This document shows positions 37,351 to 45,242 of a stretch of DNA of 64,000 nucleotides, one piece after another; positions within the stretch are counted from its first letter, which is position 1; each line of letters begins with the position of its first letter. Origin of the DNA: DATJPY01 sp035506135. GTDB taxonomy: Bacteria > Myxococcota_A > UBA9160 > PR03. The notes beneath the pieces are model-generated. The model searched no databases. It saw only the letters and a program-made list of their open reading frames with translations, and had not been told where the DNA came from. Made by a program: the position numbers and the translations under genes. Location of the stretch: positions 1-64,000 of the forward strand of contig DATJPY010000076.1 in the NCBI GenBank assembly GCA_035506135.1, written 5' to 3'.

Positions 37351-37493
37351 AAGAGCGGCTGGCCCTCGTCCGGCGCGTAGGCGCTGATCTCGCACGCCAG
37401 CGAGATCACCTCGAAGGCCGGGCGCTGCCAGCTTGGACGGGTTTGGCGGGCGTCGCGGGCCGGAACGACCTTGGGCTCGGCTTCGTGCTGCAT
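37347..37493 (-). CDS. pqqA: PqqA-like precursor peptide (48 residues)
   Basis: ATG at 37493, preceded at 4 bases by GGAGG, encodes 48 residues. The C-terminal half reads S-W-Q-R-P-A-F-E-V-I-S-L, then A-C-E-I-S-A-Y-A-P-D-E. This is the PqqA pattern of a W-x-x-P-x-F leader segment and the E-x-x-x-Y pair (E35, Y39), whose side chains are crosslinked to build pyrroloquinoline quinone. The core is followed by nine residues to the end. It lies 33 bases after the sulfotransferase stop, and its stop overlaps the pterin dehydratase frame. No pqqB, C, D or E gene is in the window, so it is either an orphan precursor or a PqqA-related RiPP. Confidence 0.75.
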   Translation of the reverse strand: MQHEAEPKVVPARDARQTRPSWQRPAFEVISLACEISAYAPDEGQPLF

Positions 37494-37526
37494 GGATCCT
37501 CCGAAGTTCCAACGGATAGCACCGGG

Positions 37527-38534
37527 CTAGCGAAGCAGCACGTCGCACGCGAAGCGGATCCGGCGGACGAGGCGGCCGAAGGCATTGTGGTGGATGTTGC
37601 GGCGCAGCCGCACCAGCAGCCGGCGCTCCAGCGCATAGCGGTTCCACGCGCGCGGCCGGCGCCGCCCCGAAGGCGCGGCCGCGTCGAGCTGCGCCAGGAT
37701 GCTCGCGCGTGGGTAGCCCCACGCCTCGAGGTCCGGGTCGAGCAGATGGTCGAGGATCTCGCGCGCCTGCGCGCACTTCGAGGGATCGTCCGCCAGCTCG
37801 GCGGCCCACTTCGCGACCGAGGAGGTGGTCGGACGGCTCTGCGCCGCGACCCCGATCGGATCGCCGAGGCCGGCGGCCGCCCGCGGCGACTCCCCGTCGC
37901 GCCCGTACTCGACCATGGCGGGCTCGAACTCGATGCCGAGGAAGCCCGCCACCCGCCGCATCTCGCGCTCGGGCTCGCGCACGAGCTCCTCGTAACGGAG
38001 ATGGACCATCGGCACCGGCCGCTCGCGCAGGAAGCGCCCGATCGCGGGCACGTAGCGCTCGAGCAACGGGTTCCACGCGTGCGCCACGCGATGGTCGCCG
38101 TCGAAGAACGACTCCACGTAGGACGACCAGATCGCGAGCGGGTGGCGCGTCAGCACCACGTAGCGCGCCTTCGGATAGAGCTTCACGAGGAAGTCGAGGA
38201 TCAGCGCGTAGGCCGGCGTCTTCTCGAGCAGGATCTCGCCGCCCGCACCCACGAGCAGGCGCGCGTAGATGGCGTCGCTGCACGCTCGCAGCGCCGCGAG
38301 GTAGTCCTCCTCGCCTCCGGGCAGCGACGCCACCAGCTCGTGCGCGGCCTGGCGCGCGATCACCGGGTCGTACGGCGCCTTCTCGACCGCGCCGTAGTAC
38401 CCGAGGTGCGCGAGCGGCGTCAGCAGATGCGTTTCGGCGGGCGCGTGGATGACGGAGTGCGCGCCGAGCATCCGCGCGGTCAGCGTCGACCCGGAGCGGG
38501 GCGAGCCGATCAGGAAGACGAGGCGCTCCTCCAT
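37527..38534 (-). CDS. Sulfotransferase family protein
   Basis: ATG at 38534 gives 335 residues. The N-terminal F-L-I-G-S-P-R-S-G-S-T is the PAPS 5'-phosphosulfate loop. V-V-L-T-R-H-P-L-A-I-W-S-S-Y matches the 3'-phosphate-binding segment, and L-R-Y-E-E-L-V-R-E-P follows. It transfers sulfate from PAPS to a hydroxyl of a lipid, sugar, peptide or small molecule. It lies 8 bases after the beta-glucosidase and 33 bases before the PqqA-like peptide, all in one direction. Whether the peptide is its substrate is an open question. Confidence 0.9.
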   Translation of the reverse strand: MEERLVFLIGSPRSGSTLTARMLGAHSVIHAPAETHLLTPLAHLGYYGAVEKAPYDPVIARQAAHELVASLPGGEEDYLAALRACSDAIYARLLVGAGGEILLEKTPAYALILDFLVKLYPKARYVVLTRHPLAIWSSYVESFFDGDHRVAHAWNPLLERYVPAIGRFLRERPVPMVHLRYEELVREPEREMRRVAGFLGIEFEPAMVEYGRDGESPRAAAGLGDPIGVAAQSRPTTSSVAKWAAELADDPSKCAQAREILDHLLDPDLEAWGYPRASILAQLDAAAPSGRRRPRAWNRYALERRLLVRLRRNIHHNAFGRLVRRIRFACDVLLR

Positions 38535-38542
38535 CGGCCCCT

Positions 38543-39913
38543 CTAGACGTCGATCGCGTTCTCGCTGGCCACGCGTCCGAACCAGCGGCCCGACTCCTTC
38601 AGCGTGCGCTCGCCGGTCGCGAAGTCGACCCACGCCAGGCCGAAGCGCTGGTGGTAGCCCTCGGCCCACTCGAAGTTGTCGAGCAGGGTCCACGCGTGAT
38701 AGCCGCGCACGTCCGCGCCGTCGCGGATGGCGCGATGCACGGCCGCCAGGTAGCCCTGGTAGAACTCGATGCGCCGGCCGTCGTGGATCACGCCGTTGGC
38801 GTCGGGCGCATCGCCGTACGAGCAGCCGTTCTCGGTCACCTCGATCACCGGGCGATCGAAGTCGCGCGTGATCCGAGTGAGGATCTGGTACAGCGAGTCG
38901 GGCCACACCTCCCAGCCGAACTCGGTCTTCGGACCGACGTCGCCGCCGAAGGGCAGAGCCGGCACGGCGCCGAGGTTGAGCGCGTGGCCGTCGAGCGGCA
39001 CGGCCTTCACGATCGTGCGCGTGTACAGGTTCACGCCGACGAAGTCGAGCGGCGCGCGCATGCGCTCGAAGTCGCCGTCTTTCACGCCCATCACGTCCGT
39101 GGGCAGGCCGGCCGGGTGCGCCTCGGGATAGCGGCCGCGCAGGGCGGGGCGCAGGAACCACTCGTTGACGAAGCGGTGCCAGCGCTCGGCGGCGTCGCGG
39201 TCGGCGCTCGAATCGGTGAGCGGCTCGCACGCCGTGGTGTTGAAGGCGGTGCCGACCACGGAGCGCGGCAGCGCGGCCTTGATCGCACGGAAGGCCTCGC
39301 CGTGCGCGAGGTTCACCGTGTGCGTCGCGCGCAGGAAGGCGTCCGGCTCGCGGCGCCCGGGAGCATGGATCCCCATCAGGTAGCCGCAGGCCGTGAACAC
39401 GTTCGGCTCGTTGAAGATCATCCAGTGCGGCACGCGGTCGCCGAGCGCCCGGACCACGATCTCCGCGTACTCCGCGAAGCGGCTGGCCAGGTCGCGGTTG
39501 GGCCAGCCGCCCGCGTCCTCGAGCGCTTGCGGGAGGTCCCAGTGGTAGAGCGTCGGGAATGGGCGGATGCCGGCGTCGAGCAGACCGTCGACGAGGCGGC
39601 GGTAGTAGTCGAGCCCGGCGCGGTTCGGCGCGCCGCGTCCGCTCGGCTGGATGCGCGGCCAGGCGATCGAGAAGCGATAGCTGTTCAGGTTCATCGCCTG
39701 CTGCAGCGCGACGTCGTCGCGCCAGCGGTGGTACGAATCGCAGGCGACGTCGCCGGTCTGGCCGGCCTTGATCTTGCCGGGCGTGTGGCTGAAGCGGTCC
39801 CAGATCGACTCGCCCTTGCCGTCCTCGCGCGCGGCGCCCTCGATCTGGTAGGAGGCCGTCGCCGTGCCCCAGCGGAAGCCCTGCGGAAACTCGAGCCGCG
39901 CCACGCTACGCAC
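38543..39913 (-). CDS. Beta-glucosidase, glycoside hydrolase family 1
   Basis: 456 residues, normal for GH1. The acid/base is E169 in I-F-N-E-P-N and the nucleophile E361 in V-T-E-N-G. The N-terminal F-x-W-G-T-A-T-A-S-Y-Q-I-E-G and the H-W-D-L-P-Q-A-L strand are diagnostic. There is no signal peptide, so it hydrolyses imported beta-glucosides or related glycosides in the cytoplasm. Its start overlaps the bcp stop by 8 bases and the sulfotransferase follows 8 bases later. This indicates a bcp-glucosidase-sulfotransferase transcription unit. Confidence 0.95.
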   Translation of the reverse strand: MRSVARLEFPQGFRWGTATASYQIEGAAREDGKGESIWDRFSHTPGKIKAGQTGDVACDSYHRWRDDVALQQAMNLNSYRFSIAWPRIQPSGRGAPNRAGLDYYRRLVDGLLDAGIRPFPTLYHWDLPQALEDAGGWPNRDLASRFAEYAEIVVRALGDRVPHWMIFNEPNVFTACGYLMGIHAPGRREPDAFLRATHTVNLAHGEAFRAIKAALPRSVVGTAFNTTACEPLTDSSADRDAAERWHRFVNEWFLRPALRGRYPEAHPAGLPTDVMGVKDGDFERMRAPLDFVGVNLYTRTIVKAVPLDGHALNLGAVPALPFGGDVGPKTEFGWEVWPDSLYQILTRITRDFDRPVIEVTENGCSYGDAPDANGVIHDGRRIEFYQGYLAAVHRAIRDGADVRGYHAWTLLDNFEWAEGYHQRFGLAWVDFATGERTLKESGRWFGRVASENAIDV

Positions 39914-40382
39914 CCTCCTGCAGCGCCTCGAGCACCTGCTCGGGATGCGCTTCGGCCTTGGCCACGCGGGCCCAGTGCTTCTTCACCTTGCCGTCCGGCC
40001 CGATCCAGACGGTCGAGCGGATCACGCCGGTCGTCTTCTTGCCGTACATCATCTTCTCGCCCCAGGCGCCGTAGCGGCTCATCATCTTCTTGTCGGGGTC
40101 GGAGAGGAGCGGGAAGGGGAGACGGTACTTGCGCGCGAAGCGCTGGTGCGACTCGCCCGAGTCCGGGGACACGCCGAGCACCACCGCGCCGAGCTTCTGG
40201 ATCTCCTTCCAGGCGTCGCGGAAGCCGCAGGCCTCCTTCGTGCACCCGGGCGTGTCGTCGCGCGGGTAGAAGTAAACGACCACGGTCTTCCCGGCGAAGT
40301 CCGCGAGCGAGACCTTCTTGCCCTCGGCGTCCTCCAGGGTGAACGCGGGCGCGGCTCGGCCGACTTGGAGCGTCACGGGCAT
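39906..40382 (-). CDS. bcp: Thioredoxin-dependent thiol peroxidase (Bcp/PrxQ peroxiredoxin)
   Basis: 158 residues. The peroxidatic cysteine is C47 in D-D-T-P-G-C-T-K-E and the resolving cysteine C52 in E-A-C-G-F-R-D, five residues apart as in PrxQ. The V-V-V-Y-F-Y-P strand and G-V-S-P-D-S loop are present. It reduces peroxides at the expense of thioredoxin. The ATG is preceded by GGAGG. It heads the operon with the beta-glucosidase. With MsrA and OsmC it is one of three oxidative-stress proteins in this window. Confidence 0.94.
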   Translation of the reverse strand: MPVTLQVGRAAPAFTLEDAEGKKVSLADFAGKTVVVYFYPRDDTPGCTKEACGFRDAWKEIQKLGAVVLGVSPDSGESHQRFARKYRLPFPLLSDPDKKMMSRYGAWGEKMMYGKKTTGVIRSTVWIGPDGKVKKHWARVAKAEAHPEQVLEALQEGA

Positions 40383-40408
40383 TCCTCCGGGTCCCCTCGG
40401 GTCCCCGA

Positions 40409-40442
40409 CTCGATCCGCGGGTCCCTCTCGATCCGCGGGTCC
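40409..40442. repeat. Short direct repeat between bcp and the efflux operon
   Basis: CTCGATCCGCGGGTCC occurs at 40409-40424 and again at 40427-40442, an 18-base period. Partial GGGTCCCC copies lie just before it. The 226-base gap 40383-40608 holds no other feature that I can see. Confidence 0.5.
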
Positions 40443-40608
40443 ATCGAACGGCGGACCAGGCGTCCGCGTCGAGGGCGGCGGCGAGCGGGCACACAGTCTA
40501 ACGTGGCCGCCCGCCGCGAGGTCGCGCGAAGCGCGGGGGCCTCGAAACCGTCCTACCCTTCCGACATCGCACTGGGGCTTCGCCGCCCCTCGGCTCCAAG
40601 GGTCCGCC

Positions 40609-41808
40609 GTGGCTGCCCGTTCGTTCCGATGCGTCGGCTCCGCGCTGGCTCGGCTCGCGTTCGCCGCGGCCGGGCTCGGGCTCGCGACCGCCTGCTCCGA
40701 CTCGACCGCGCTCCCCGGGCTCGAGGCCGCCCCGGTGCGTGTCGCGGCGGCCGTCCAGCGCACCGTCCCGATCGAGATCCGGGCGATCGGGAACGTCGAG
40801 CCGATCAACAGCGTCTCCGTGAAGCCCCAGATCGAGGGCATCATCGAGAGCGTCCACTTCGAGGAGGGCAGCGAGGTTGCGCCCGGCGACCTGCTCTTCA
40901 CGATCGACCCCCGGCCCTTCCAGGCGGCGCTGCACCAGGCCGAGGCGGCGCTGGCGCAGGACTCCGCGCAGGCCCGCTTCGAGTCCGCCCAGGCCGACCG
41001 CTTCGCCGTGCTGCTGCAGAAGGGCGTGGCGTCGAAGGAGCAGTACGAGCAGGCTCGCTCCGGGGCGGATGCGCGGCACGCGGCGGTGCAGGCGGACCAG
41101 GCCGCCCTCGAGAAGGCGCGCCTCGAGCTCGGCTACACGGAGATCCGCTCGGCGCTGCGAGGGCGCACCGGCGGGCTCGCCGTCCATCCGGGCGACGCGG
41201 TGAAGGCGCACGAGACCCTGCTCGTCGTGATCAACCAGGTCTCGCCGATCTACGTGAGCTTCGCGGTCCCCGAGCAGGAGCTGGCGCAGATCCGCGCCCG
41301 CATGGCCGAGGGCAGCGTGCCGGTGCGGGCGCAGGCGCGCGGCGAGAGCGCCCCGCCGAGCGCGGGCGAGCCGCAGCGCGAGCCGGCCGTCGGCGTCCTC
41401 ACCTTCATCGACAACGCGGTCGACCGCACCACCGGCACGATCCGCATGAAGGCGACCTTCGAGAACGCGGACGCGCGGCTCTGGGCGGGCGAGTTCGTCA
41501 ACACGGTCATGGTGGTCGGGGAGCACGAGAACGCCGTCGTGGTGCCGGCCCAGGCGGTGCAGCAGGGGCAACAGGGCCCGTTCGTGTTCGTGGTCGAGGG
41601 GGACGCTGCCCTGGTGCACCCCGTCACGCTCGGGCCCTCGCTCGGCGGCGAGAGCGTGGTGGAGGGCGGCGTGCGGGCGGGCGACCGCGTCGTCGTCGAC
41701 GGCCAGCTCCGCCTCGCCCCGGGCGCCAAGGTGCGGGTCGTGGACGGCGCAGGCGCGGCACCGGCGGCTCCGGCCACCGCCGCTGCGGGCGCGAAGCCGG
41801 GCGCATGA
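40609..41808 (+). CDS. RND efflux periplasmic adaptor lipoprotein
   Basis: GTG at 40609, 399 residues. The N-terminus is a lipoprotein signal ending G-L-A-T-A-C. The membrane-fusion protein layout follows: a beta-barrel strand, the lipoyl half (V-K-P-Q-I-E-G-I-I-E-S-V), an alpha-helical hairpin rich in alanine and glutamine (about 110-180), the second lipoyl half, and the barrel and membrane-proximal domains (V-V-P-A-Q-A-V-Q-Q-G). A tail of alanine and proline closes it. It bridges the inner-membrane pump to an outer-membrane channel. Its TGA overlaps the pump's ATG (ATGA). No outer-membrane factor gene follows. Confidence 0.92.
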   Translation: MAARSFRCVGSALARLAFAAAGLGLATACSDSTALPGLEAAPVRVAAAVQRTVPIEIRAIGNVEPINSVSVKPQIEGIIESVHFEEGSEVAPGDLLFTIDPRPFQAALHQAEAALAQDSAQARFESAQADRFAVLLQKGVASKEQYEQARSGADARHAAVQADQAALEKARLELGYTEIRSALRGRTGGLAVHPGDAVKAHETLLVVINQVSPIYVSFAVPEQELAQIRARMAEGSVPVRAQARGESAPPSAGEPQREPAVGVLTFIDNAVDRTTGTIRMKATFENADARLWAGEFVNTVMVVGEHENAVVVPAQAVQQGQQGPFVFVVEGDAALVHPVTLGPSLGGESVVEGGVRAGDRVVVDGQLRLAPGAKVRVVDGAGAAPAAPATAAAGAKPGA

Positions 41809-44800
41809 ACGTCTGCGAGCCCTTCATCCGACGTCCCGTCGCCACCACGCTGGTGATGGCCGCGCTGCTGGTCTTCGGCGGCGCCGCCTACACGCGGCTG
41901 CCGGTGAGCGATCTCCCGAACGTCGACTACCCGACGCTGCTCGTGACCGCGGTGCTGCCCGGGGCCAACCCCGACACCATGGCGTCCTCGGTCGCGACGC
42001 CGCTCGAGAAGCAGTTCTCGACGATCGCCGGGCTCGACTCGATGACCTCGACGAACGCGCAGGGCATCACCCAGATCACCCTGCAGTTCACGCTCGACCG
42101 CAACATCGACGCGGCGGCGCAGGACGTGCAGTCGGCGATCTCGATGGCCAGCGGGCAGCTCCCGCCGGAGCTGCCGACCCCGCCGTCCTACCGCAAGGTC
42201 AATCCCGCCGATCAGCCGGTGCTGTTCCTCTCGCTCTCCTCGCCGACCCTGCCGCTCTCTGCGGTCGACGAGTACGCCGAGACGCTGCTGGCGCAGCGCA
42301 TCTCGATGGTGTCGGGCGTCGCGCAGGTGCAGGTCTACGGCTCGCAAAAGTACGCGGTGCGCGTGCAGCTCGACCCCGAGCTGCTGGCGGCGCGCGGGCT
42401 CGGCATCGACGAGGTGATGGAGGCGGTCCAGCACGCCAACGTGAACCTCCCGACCGGTACCCTGGACGGCCGCCACCGGGCCCTCACGGTGCAGACGCAG
42501 GGCCAGCTCACCGACGCCGATGCCTATCGCTCGCTGATCGTCGCGTACCGCGGCGGCAACCCGATCCGCCTCGACGAGCTCGGCCGGGTGGTCGACGGCG
42601 TGGAGAACGACCGCATCGCGAGCTGGTACGGCGACCAGCGCGCGATCGTGCTGGCGATCCAGCGCCAGCCCGGCACGAACACGGTCGAGGTCGTCGACGC
42701 GATCAAGGGCCTGCTGCCGTCGCTGCGCGCGCAGATGCCGGGCTCGGTCGACGTGAACATCCTGTACGACCGCTCGGTCGGGATCCGCGCCTCCGTGAGC
42801 GACGTCAAGCTGACGCTGGTGCTCACCGTGGCGCTGGTCGTGATGGTGATCTTCCTGTTCCTCCGCAACGCCTCCGCGACGCTGATCCCCAGCCTGGCGC
42901 TGCCGATGTCGATCGTCGGCACCTTCGCCGCGATGTATGCCCTCGGCTTCAGCCTCGACAACCTCTCGCTGATGGCCCTGACGCTCTCGGTCGGCTTCGT
43001 GGTCGACGACGCGATCGTGATGCTCGAGAACATCGTGCGGCACATGGAGCGGGGGGAGTCGCCGCTGGCCGCGGCGCTCGCGGGCTCGCGCGAGATCGGC
43101 TTCACGATCGTGTCGATGACGATCTCGCTGGTGGCCGTCTTCATCCCGGTGCTGTTCATGAGCGGCATCCTCGGCCGGCTGCTGCACGAGTTCGCCCTCA
43201 CGATCTCGATCGCGATCCTCGTCTCGGGCTTCGTCTCGCTGACGCTGACCCCGATGCTGTGCAGCCGCTTCCTGCGCCCGCGGCACGGCGAGGCGCAGGC
43301 CGCGTGGGCGTCGGCCGCCGAGCGCGCCTTCGAGGCGCTCACCGACGGCTACCGGCGGAGCCTCGACTGGGTGCTGCGGCACCGCGCGCCGATGCTCGGC
43401 CTCTCGGTGGCGATGATCGGCGCAGCGGCCTGGCTGTACGCGGCGATGCCCAAGGGATTCCTGCCGAGCGAGGACATCGGCTTCGTGTTCGGCTTCACCG
43501 AGGCGGCCCAGGGCGTCTCGTTCGCGGAGCTCGCGAGCCACCAGAAGGAGCTCGCCGCGATCGTCGCGCAGGACCCGAACATCGACGCGTTCTTCTCGAG
43601 CATCGGCGCCGGAGGCCCCAACGCGACCGGGAACTCGGGGCGGATCTTCATGCACCTGCGGCCGCGCTCGGAGCGGCGCCTCAGCGCCGACCAGGTGATC
43701 GAGGAGCTGCGGCCGAAGCTCTCGGCGGTGCCTGGCATCCGCATCTTCCTCCAGAACCCGCCGCCCATCCGGATCGGGGGCAACCTCACCAAGAGCCTGT
43801 GGCAGTTCACGCTGCAGGGAACCGACACGCAGGAGCTGTACCGGTCGGCGCAGGCGCTGGAGGCGAGGCTGCGCCAGCTCCCGCAGCTCCAGGACGTCGC
43901 CACCGACCTCCTGATCGCCAACCCCGAGCTGCACGTCGAGATCGACCGCGACAAGGCGTCCGCGCTCGGCGTGAGCGCGCAGCAGGTCGAGGACGCGCTG
44001 TTCAGCTCCTTCGCGACGCGCCAGGTCTCGACGATCTACGCCCCCAACAACGACTACCAGGTCATCCTCGAGCTCGAGCGGCGCTACCAGGAGGACGCCT
44101 CGGCGCTGTCTCTGCTCTACGTGCGCTCGTCGAGCGGCGCCCTGATCCCGCTCGACACGCTGGCGCGCGTGCGGCAGGGGCTCGGCCCGCTCTCGGTGAA
44201 CCACCTCGGGCAGCTCCCGGCGGTCACGCTCTCGTTCAACCTGCGCCCCGGCGTGGCGCTCTCGGAGGCGGTGGCCGCCGTGCAGCGCGAGGCGGCTGCG
44301 ACGCTCCCGGCGAGCGTGAGCACGAGCTTCCAGGGCGCGGCGCAGGCCTTCCAGTCGTCGGTGCGCGGGCTCGGGCTCCTGCTGCTCGTCGCGATCCTGG
44401 TGATCTACCTCGTCCTCGGGATCCTGTACGAGAGCTTCGTCCACCCGATCACGATCCTCTCCGGCCTACCCTCGGCCGGCCTCGGCGCGCTCCTCACGCT
44501 CTGGCTGTTCGGCATCGACCTCAGCATCTACGCCTTCGTCGGCATCATCATGCTGATCGGCATCGTCAAGAAGAACGCGATCATGATGATCGATTTCGCG
44601 CTCGACGCGCAGCGCGGTGGGGTGGGTCCCGAGGCGGCGATCCGCGAGGGCTGCCTGGTGCGCTTCCGCCCGATCATGATGACGACGATGGCGGCGCTCA
44701 TGGGGACGCTCCCGATCGCGATCGGGCTCGGCGCCGGGGCCGAGGCGCGCCGTCCGCTCGGGCTCGCCGTGGTCGGCGGCCTCGTGGTCTCGCAGGCGCT

Positions 44801-44957
44801 GACGCTCTACGTGACCCCGGTGGTGTACCTCTATCTCGAATCGCTGCAGCAGTGGCTGCGCGAGCACGCGCCCGGCTGGCGCCTGCTACCCGGCCGGCGC
44901 CGGCGCCAGGCGCGGCACGTCGAGGTCGTCGGGGACGTCGATCTCCATGCGAAGTAG
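41805..44957 (+). CDS. RND efflux pump inner-membrane subunit (HAE-1/MdtBC type)
   Basis: 1050 residues. It begins F-I-R-R-P-V-A-T-T and has 12 predicted membrane segments with two large periplasmic loops. The proton-relay acidic pair is in V-G-F-V-V-D-D-A-I-V-M-L-E-N, and the partner lysine in G-I-V-K-K-N-A-I-M-M-I-D. S-D-L-P-N-V-D-Y-P-T is the N-terminal signature of MdtB/MdtC-like pumps. It exports drugs, bile-type compounds or lipids using proton force. The C-terminal end overlaps the convergent AtuA-like gene by 72 bases. The R-R-R-R stretch near the end is cytoplasmic. Confidence 0.95.
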   Translation: MNVCEPFIRRPVATTLVMAALLVFGGAAYTRLPVSDLPNVDYPTLLVTAVLPGANPDTMASSVATPLEKQFSTIAGLDSMTSTNAQGITQITLQFTLDRNIDAAAQDVQSAISMASGQLPPELPTPPSYRKVNPADQPVLFLSLSSPTLPLSAVDEYAETLLAQRISMVSGVAQVQVYGSQKYAVRVQLDPELLAARGLGIDEVMEAVQHANVNLPTGTLDGRHRALTVQTQGQLTDADAYRSLIVAYRGGNPIRLDELGRVVDGVENDRIASWYGDQRAIVLAIQRQPGTNTVEVVDAIKGLLPSLRAQMPGSVDVNILYDRSVGIRASVSDVKLTLVLTVALVVMVIFLFLRNASATLIPSLALPMSIVGTFAAMYALGFSLDNLSLMALTLSVGFVVDDAIVMLENIVRHMERGESPLAAALAGSREIGFTIVSMTISLVAVFIPVLFMSGILGRLLHEFALTISIAILVSGFVSLTLTPMLCSRFLRPRHGEAQAAWASAAERAFEALTDGYRRSLDWVLRHRAPMLGLSVAMIGAAAWLYAAMPKGFLPSEDIGFVFGFTEAAQGVSFAELASHQKELAAIVAQDPNIDAFFSSIGAGGPNATGNSGRIFMHLRPRSERRLSADQVIEELRPKLSAVPGIRIFLQNPPPIRIGGNLTKSLWQFTLQGTDTQELYRSAQALEARLRQLPQLQDVATDLLIANPELHVEIDRDKASALGVSAQQVEDALFSSFATRQVSTIYAPNNDYQVILELERRYQEDASALSLLYVRSSSGALIPLDTLARVRQGLGPLSVNHLGQLPAVTLSFNLRPGVALSEAVAAVQREAAATLPASVSTSFQGAAQAFQSSVRGLGLLLLVAILVIYLVLGILYESFVHPITILSGLPSAGLGALLTLWLFGIDLSIYAFVGIIMLIGIVKKNAIMMIDFALDAQRGGVGPEAAIREGCLVRFRPIMMTTMAALMGTLPIAIGLGAGAEARRPLGLAVVGGLVVSQALTLYVTPVVYLYLESLQQWLREHAPGWRLLPGRRRRQARHVEVVGDVDLHAK

Positions 44958-45242
44958 CGCGTAGCCGTAGGTCTTCCCCTGCGTGTCGAGGCGCAGCGAG
45001 ACCAGGCCGCCGCCGTCGAGCGCGCGCCGCAGGACGAAGTTCAGGGCCTCGAGGTTCGGGAGCTCGTAGCGCTCGACCGGCCCACGGCACCAGTCCCCGA
45101 ACCAGGCCTTCACGCGCTCCGCCGTGAGCTCGCGCCGGATCACGGGCCAGTAGGCGGGCTGCCGCGCGATGATCCCGATGTTGCAGACGTCGCCCTTGTC
45201 GCCGGCGCGCGTGTGCGCGAGGTCGTAGAGCGGTCGCCTCAC
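44886..45242 (-). CDS. AtuA-like ferredoxin-fold C-terminal domain protein
   Basis: GTG at 45242 overlaps the AtuA-type gene's TGA (GTGA) and gives 118 residues. The sequence opens L-Y-D-L-A-H-T-R-A-G-D-K-G-D, the conserved start of the AtuA-like ferredoxin-fold domain. N-I-G-I-I and L-P-N-L-E-A-L-N-F follow. In some bacteria this domain is the C-terminus of AtuA; here it is a separate, coupled gene. The two chains probably form one complex. Its last 72 bases overlap the RND pump gene on the other strand. Confidence 0.85.
   Translation of the reverse strand: MRRPLYDLAHTRAGDKGDVCNIGIIARQPAYWPVIRRELTAERVKAWFGDWCRGPVERYELPNLEALNFVLRRALDGGGLVSLRLDTQGKTYGYALLRMEIDVPDDLDVPRLAPAPAG

Noticed and set aside
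40318..40608. 97-residue extension of the RND adaptor
   Set aside because: It is antisense to the start of bcp. The GTG at 40609 begins a lipoprotein signal.
41250..44444. 1064-codon minus-strand frame
   Set aside because: It is antisense to the RND pump; extreme arginine/histidine content and no motif.
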